Below are positions 9,678 to 12,711 of a stretch of 12,711 nucleotides of DNA, piece after piece. This DNA comes from Planctomycetaceae bacterium UBA4732 (lineage in GTDB: Bacteria; Planctomycetota; Planctomycetia; Gemmatales; Gemmataceae): assembly GCA_002404095.1 (NCBI GenBank), contig DHJA01000270.1:19127-31837 (forward strand). Reading direction: 5' to 3'. Numbering within the stretch: the stretch's first letter is position 1; every line of letters begins with the position of its first letter. The position numbers were made by a program, and so were the translations under genes. The notes beneath the pieces are model-generated. The model was not told the DNA's origin, ran no database searches, and was given only the letters and a program-made list of their open reading frames with translations.

Positions 9678-9751
9678 AGCGTCTCGGCTTGTCCTATAAG
9701 ACCTATAGGTCGTATAGGACTTATAGGTCTCATAAGACAAGCGGAGACGCT
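9678..9751. repeat. 74-bp palindrome with core of five 9-bp tandem units
   Basis: The whole element is a near-perfect inverted repeat: the outer arms AGCGTCTC (9678-9685) and GAGACGCT (9744-9751) are exact, then GCTTGTC pairs with GACAAGC. Most internal mismatches are C-A or G-T, which become G-U wobbles in RNA of one strand. The centre (9693-9737) is five consecutive 9-mers: CCTATAAGA, CCTATAGGT, CGTATAGGA, CTTATAGGT and CTCATAAGA (consensus CYTATARGW). It is AT-rich inside GC-rich surroundings. It starts two bases beyond the stop codon of the glycosyltransferase (9754), so a transcript of that gene would carry it as a long 3' hairpin. Short frames through it encode only repetitive peptide and are not genes. 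Confidence 0.85.
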
Positions 9752-9753
9752 GC

Positions 9754-11430
9754 TTATTCATTCGTCACGACCACCACGTCGCGATTCTGGTACAAGTCCC
9801 GGCGCTTACCGAGTAGGCGGTGCGGCCCGCGCACCTTCGCTTCGATGGCGTTCCACTGGTCGGCTGGTATGAATAGATAAGACGGCAGCGGCCCTTGCAG
9901 GAAATCCAGAACCTGCTGCTCCGAACCTAAGCAGACGACCTCGCGCTGGCAGTAAAAGATCAAACTCGGTTGAAAATAGGCATAGGTTGCCACGCGAGAG
10001 TCGCGGCGCGTCTGGTCCGACGGCAGTGTTCGCACCAACAGCTGCGGCGCCTTCCAGCCTTCCACGGCGCCCGCGCCCCATCCCGCCACTAACGCCGTGA
10101 ACAGCAGCGACGAGGCCGTCACGGCGATGAGCGCCCCGGTGCGGTTCGACCGGCGCAATAACAGCCACGCAGCGGCCGCCGCGCCCAGCATGAGCGGCGC
10201 CGCCAGTACCGCGTAGATTTCCATCCCCGGCATTAGCCGCATTCGCAAACCCGGCAGCGTCAGCACACCGCCCACGGCCATTGCTCCCACGGCCGCGCCA
10301 ACGCCGATCAGCGCGAGGCAAGCCAAGCTGGCGCCGATTAGCCAGGCGGGCGGCCGTATTTCGCCGCGGCGCCACTGGTCCAAGAAGCGGGCCGTCAACA
10401 ACGCCAGCGCGGGATAAAGCGGAAGGATGTAATTCGGCAGCTTGGTGCTCGCGGCGGAAAAGAAGACAAAATAGACCGCAATCCAGCATAAAAGGAACTG
10501 AAGAGCGGGCCGGTCGCCAGGGCCGTTCGGCGTTTCGTTGGCGGCGATTGTCGGTTTCGCAGCCCACACCTTGTGCAGTGTGTACCACGCCGTCAGGGCG
10601 AAGAACACGCACCAGGGAGCGCAGCCGAGGAGCAATATCGGGACATAATAGAAGTACGATCCGCCGTGACTCTCCATCGCTCCGGTGAACCGGCCGACAT
10701 TGTGCTTGTTCCAAAACCCTACCGTCCACGCCCCCTTGGTAACGACCGTTACCCAAACATACCACGGCGCCGCGACCAGCAGGAATACGAGAAAACTCGT
10801 TAGCAGTCGCCAACTTACTAGGCCTCGCAACTGCCAGCGCCACGCTAAAAAGAGGAAGGCGACTGTGGCCGGCAAGAGCAGACCAACCGGCCCTTTGGCA
10901 AGGACGGCAAGGCCGGCAGCGGCGGCCGACCACGGCGACCAACCGTGGCGGCCGGCGGCATAGTCTTTCCAGAAGAAAAATAGAGCCAATAGGCATGATG
11001 CGTTGAGTAAGGCGTCCGGGTTGGCGAAGTGGGCTGCCGCGCAGAACAATACGGCGCCGCCAAGCAGCAACCCCGCAAGTAGACCGGCGGCGGCGTTGAA
11101 CATACGGCGACCTAGCTCGTAGGTGGTCAACACGGCCGACAACGCCGCCAGGGCGGACGGCAGACGGGCGGCGAACTCGCCGGCGCCGAACACGGTAAAG
11201 GCCGCCATCTGCAACCAGTAAAGCAAAACGGGTTTGTCGGTGCGGAGTTGGTAATTGCACGTCGGTATGATCCAATCGCCAGCGCGCCACATCTCACGGG
11301 CGCATTCCGAGTTGTTGCCCTCGTCGATGTCCCAGAGGCTTGGGCCTCCAAGGTTGGGAAGGCATAACGCCGCCCATACGAGGATTAACAGGGCGTAGTG
11401 GCCGGCGCGGCAGTCGAGTTTGCGGAACAT
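9754..11430 (-). CDS. ArnT/PMT-like (GT39/GT83-type) lipid-linked sugar transferase
   Basis: A 558-residue polytopic membrane glycosyltransferase of the ArnT-like branch of the PMT superfamily, which moves a sugar from a polyprenyl phosphate to an envelope acceptor on the outer face of the cytoplasmic membrane. Seen: a first membrane segment (about 11-28); the first-loop motif LWDIDEGNNSECAREMWRAGDWIIP with catalytic-type D36-E37; and TDKPVLLYWLQ (about 64-74), corresponding to the family's KPPLLYW. About ten further hydrophobic segments follow, with AKGPVGLLLP and STKLPNYILPLYPALALL, both typical of ArnT-like proteins. A soluble C-terminal tail of about 110 residues begins near AGWGAGAVEGW. 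The start is taken as ATG 11430, with AGGA eight bases before it; ATG 11445 or 11463 are possible, and the open frame reaches 11640. The native donor and acceptor cannot be told. Confidence 0.85.
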   Translation of the reverse strand: MFRKLDCRAGHYALLILVWAALCLPNLGGPSLWDIDEGNNSECAREMWRAGDWIIPTCNYQLRTDKPVLLYWLQMAAFTVFGAGEFAARLPSALAALSAVLTTYELGRRMFNAAAGLLAGLLLGGAVLFCAAAHFANPDALLNASCLLALFFFWKDYAAGRHGWSPWSAAAAGLAVLAKGPVGLLLPATVAFLFLAWRWQLRGLVSWRLLTSFLVFLLVAAPWYVWVTVVTKGAWTVGFWNKHNVGRFTGAMESHGGSYFYYVPILLLGCAPWCVFFALTAWYTLHKVWAAKPTIAANETPNGPGDRPALQFLLCWIAVYFVFFSAASTKLPNYILPLYPALALLTARFLDQWRRGEIRPPAWLIGASLACLALIGVGAAVGAMAVGGVLTLPGLRMRLMPGMEIYAVLAAPLMLGAAAAAWLLLRRSNRTGALIAVTASSLLFTALVAGWGAGAVEGWKAPQLLVRTLPSDQTRRDSRVATYAYFQPSLIFYCQREVVCLGSEQQVLDFLQGPLPSYLFIPADQWNAIEAKVRGPHRLLGKRRDLYQNRDVVVVTNE

Positions 11431-11445
11431 TCCCTTGTTCCTCAT

Positions 11446-11696
11446 GGCACGAGGTCGAAGCATCCCCCTTATAGAGAACGGCGTCGATGGAAGCGAGTGC
11501 AGTCGCCGGCGAACACGGCCGAAAGGACTACTCGCGACCCTTTGCCCTTGTCGTTCGCCATCTGCCTCATAAACTGGGGTTGTTGGCGTCAGCGGCGCGA
11601 CTCCTGAAATTTTTGGCCCCTCACAGCCGACTTCGGGCATTTCTTAAGCAGAGGCCGGTTTCAAACCCAGGGCTACTCAAAATGGGGAGACGGATC
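11446..11696. other. Divergent intergenic region
   Basis: This is the gap between the ArnT-like gene (minus strand) and the beta-helix gene (plus strand). It lacks a convincing gene, although frames on both strands stay open through it. TATAAG at about 11469-11474 on the minus strand resembles a -10 box for the glycosyltransferase, without a clear -35. GGGGAG at 11684-11689 lies seven bases before ATG 11697 and is a good ribosome-binding site for the beta-helix gene. Confidence 0.4.
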
Positions 11697-11765
11697 ATGG
11701 CGTTAAGTCGATGGCTGCGCCGGTTGTAGACGATAAGCCCTCCGCCTGCAGCGACTCGCCGGACG

Positions 11766-12140
11766 TTGGCAAGCGCACCATCCCGGCCCACGGCGCAAAT
11801 ACGGCTGAATCTGGAAGTCTTGGAACAACGCACGACGCCGTCGGTCTTCACCGTCAACAGTTTCGCCGACACCGTGGCGGTGAACTTCACCACAGGAGTG
11901 GACGCTTTCGGCCAGGTGTCGCTGCGCTCGGCCGTTCAGGCCGCCGACGCCACGGGCGGCGCTAACACCATCCTCCTGCCCGCCGGTCCGTACAAGCTGA
12001 CCAGGGCCGACGGAGCCACGGAACTCAACGACGCCTCCGCCGGGGATCTCGACATCTTTGCCGGCGTCGGCGGCGTCAATCTGACGATCGCCGGGGCCGG
12101 CGCCAAGCTGGTCACCATCGACCGCCAGCGCGATCAATGA
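11766..12140 (+). CDS. N-terminal fragment of the beta-helix protein, readable from TTG
   Basis: This is the longest uninterrupted segment between the two lesions of the beta-helix gene: 124 codons from TTG 11766 to TGA 12138-12140. It carries the LEVLEQRTTPS motif and the first part of the domain (FTVNSFADT, GGANTILLPAGPYKLTRADG, VNLTIAGAGAKLVTID). TTG has no good ribosome-binding site, so independent translation is doubtful. The true product, if any, would start at 11697. The last residues RQRDQ lie after the frameshift point and are probably not native. Confidence 0.4.
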   Translation: MASAPSRPTAQIRLNLEVLEQRTTPSVFTVNSFADTVAVNFTTGVDAFGQVSLRSAVQAADATGGANTILLPAGPYKLTRADGATELNDASAGDLDIFAGVGGVNLTIAGAGAKLVTIDRQRDQ

Positions 12141-12442
12141 CCGCGTGTTCCAACTCTTTGGGGCCGCTACCGCACAGATCTCCGGCGTGACCATCACGGG
12201 GGGCAACGTGATCGGCCCGGGCGGCGGCATCTATAACAACGCGACGCTGAGCTTGACCAACTGCGTTCTAACCGGCAACAAGGCCACTGGCGACGCGGGC
12301 GTGACGGGGGGGGACGGCGGCGGGTTCAACGGCTTTGGGGGAGGCGTGTACAACAGCGGCGCCTTGACCGTCACGAACTGCACTCTTTCCAGCAATCAGG
12401 CCGTCGGGGGCGCCGGGGGCAACGGCGGCGCTTCCGGCGTCC

Positions 12443-12483
<41 letters not shown>

Positions 12484-12561
12484 TTCGGCGGCGCCATCTT
12501 TAACGACTCTCCCGGTACTGTGCAACTCAATAACACCACATTGTCTGGCAATCAGGCACGC

Positions 12562-12588
12562 GGCGGCGGCGGCGGCGGCGGCGGCGGA
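12562..12588 (+). repeat. (GGC)8-GGA microsatellite encoding 9 glycines
   Basis: A second in-frame GGC tract, eight units plus GGA, directly follows the third rung (LSGNQAR). It is followed by further Gly-rich sequence (FGGGAGGGNGG) up to the window edge. It uses the same codon and position relative to a rung as the tract at 12445, so both look like expansions of a Gly-rich loop. Confidence 0.8.
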
Positions 12589-12711
12589 GATTTCGTCTTC
12601 CCCGGCTTCGGCGGCGGCGCCGGCGGGGGCAACGGCGGCGTCAGCGGCATCATCGCCGGCGGCTTCGGCGGCGGCGGCGGCGGGGGCAACGGTGTACGCG
12701 CCGTCGCCGCC

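Noticed and set aside
9642..9880. Plus-strand frames giving SYKTYRSYRTYR-like or IGRIGLIGL-like peptides
   Set aside because: The repetitive peptide is only the translation of the 9-bp units in the palindrome. The rest runs antisense to the glycosyltransferase, without a ribosome-binding site.
9806..11290. 494-residue minus-strand frame within the ArnT-like gene
   Set aside because: It is an Arg-rich shadow of the real frame. The membrane segments and DEG/KPVLLYW motifs lie only in the 9754-11430 frame.
11442..11458. TGGCACG on the plus strand as a second sigma-54 promoter
   Set aside because: The -24 half matches, but no TTGC occurs at the required distance, and the site lies at the 5' end of the opposite-strand glycosyltransferase gene.

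Overview
The window looks like a chromosomal segment of a GC-rich planctomycete, most likely from the Gemmata/Gemmataceae side of the phylum. This is inferred, not proven, from four things: an exported beta-helix protein opening with an LEVLEQRTTPS-type N-terminus, a futalosine-pathway menaquinone gene pair, a Uma2-type nuclease, and membrane glycosyltransferases next to small lipoproteins and planctomycete-style exported proteins. No phage, transposase, CRISPR array, rRNA or tRNA is visible.

Layout. Positions 102-1986 hold mqnA and mqnC, overlapping by 41 bp on the plus strand (two steps of the futalosine menaquinone pathway). Converging on them is an exported minus-strand protein (1783-2826). 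It resembles a planctomycete zinc-metallopeptidase-like family but has lost the catalytic motif, and its reading frame runs on into the antisense of mqnC. A 447-bp gene-free stretch follows and ends in a near-consensus sigma-54 promoter (3204-3219) driving a 61-residue Cys/His-rich lipoprotein (3274-3459). A GT-C-like membrane protein (3576-4991) and a convergent Uma2 nuclease (5001-5588) come next.

NADP-type isocitrate dehydrogenase (5762-7120) has a clear sigma-70 promoter with a 29-bp palindrome at the predicted transcription start. The gap between icd and the next, convergent gene is almost entirely a perfect 30-bp-arm inverted repeat (7136-7213). A large TPR protein (7228-9594) and an ArnT/PMT-like glycosyltransferase (9754-11430) lie on the minus strand. 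Between them is a 74-bp near-perfect palindrome whose core is five tandem 9-bp units. The window ends inside a divergent beta-helix surface-protein gene (from 11697). It appears broken by an in-frame TAG at codon 11 and a one-base frameshift at about 12123, and it contains two GGC microsatellites that encode polyglycine.

Functional reading. Menaquinone synthesis and isocitrate dehydrogenase are housekeeping respiratory and TCA functions. Most of the rest concerns the envelope: lipid-linked sugar transfer, lipoprotein, secreted proteins. I see no single multi-gene defence or biosynthetic system. The most unusual signals are the non-coding palindromic elements, the degenerate metallopeptidase, the sigma-54/lipoprotein unit and the broken beta-helix gene.
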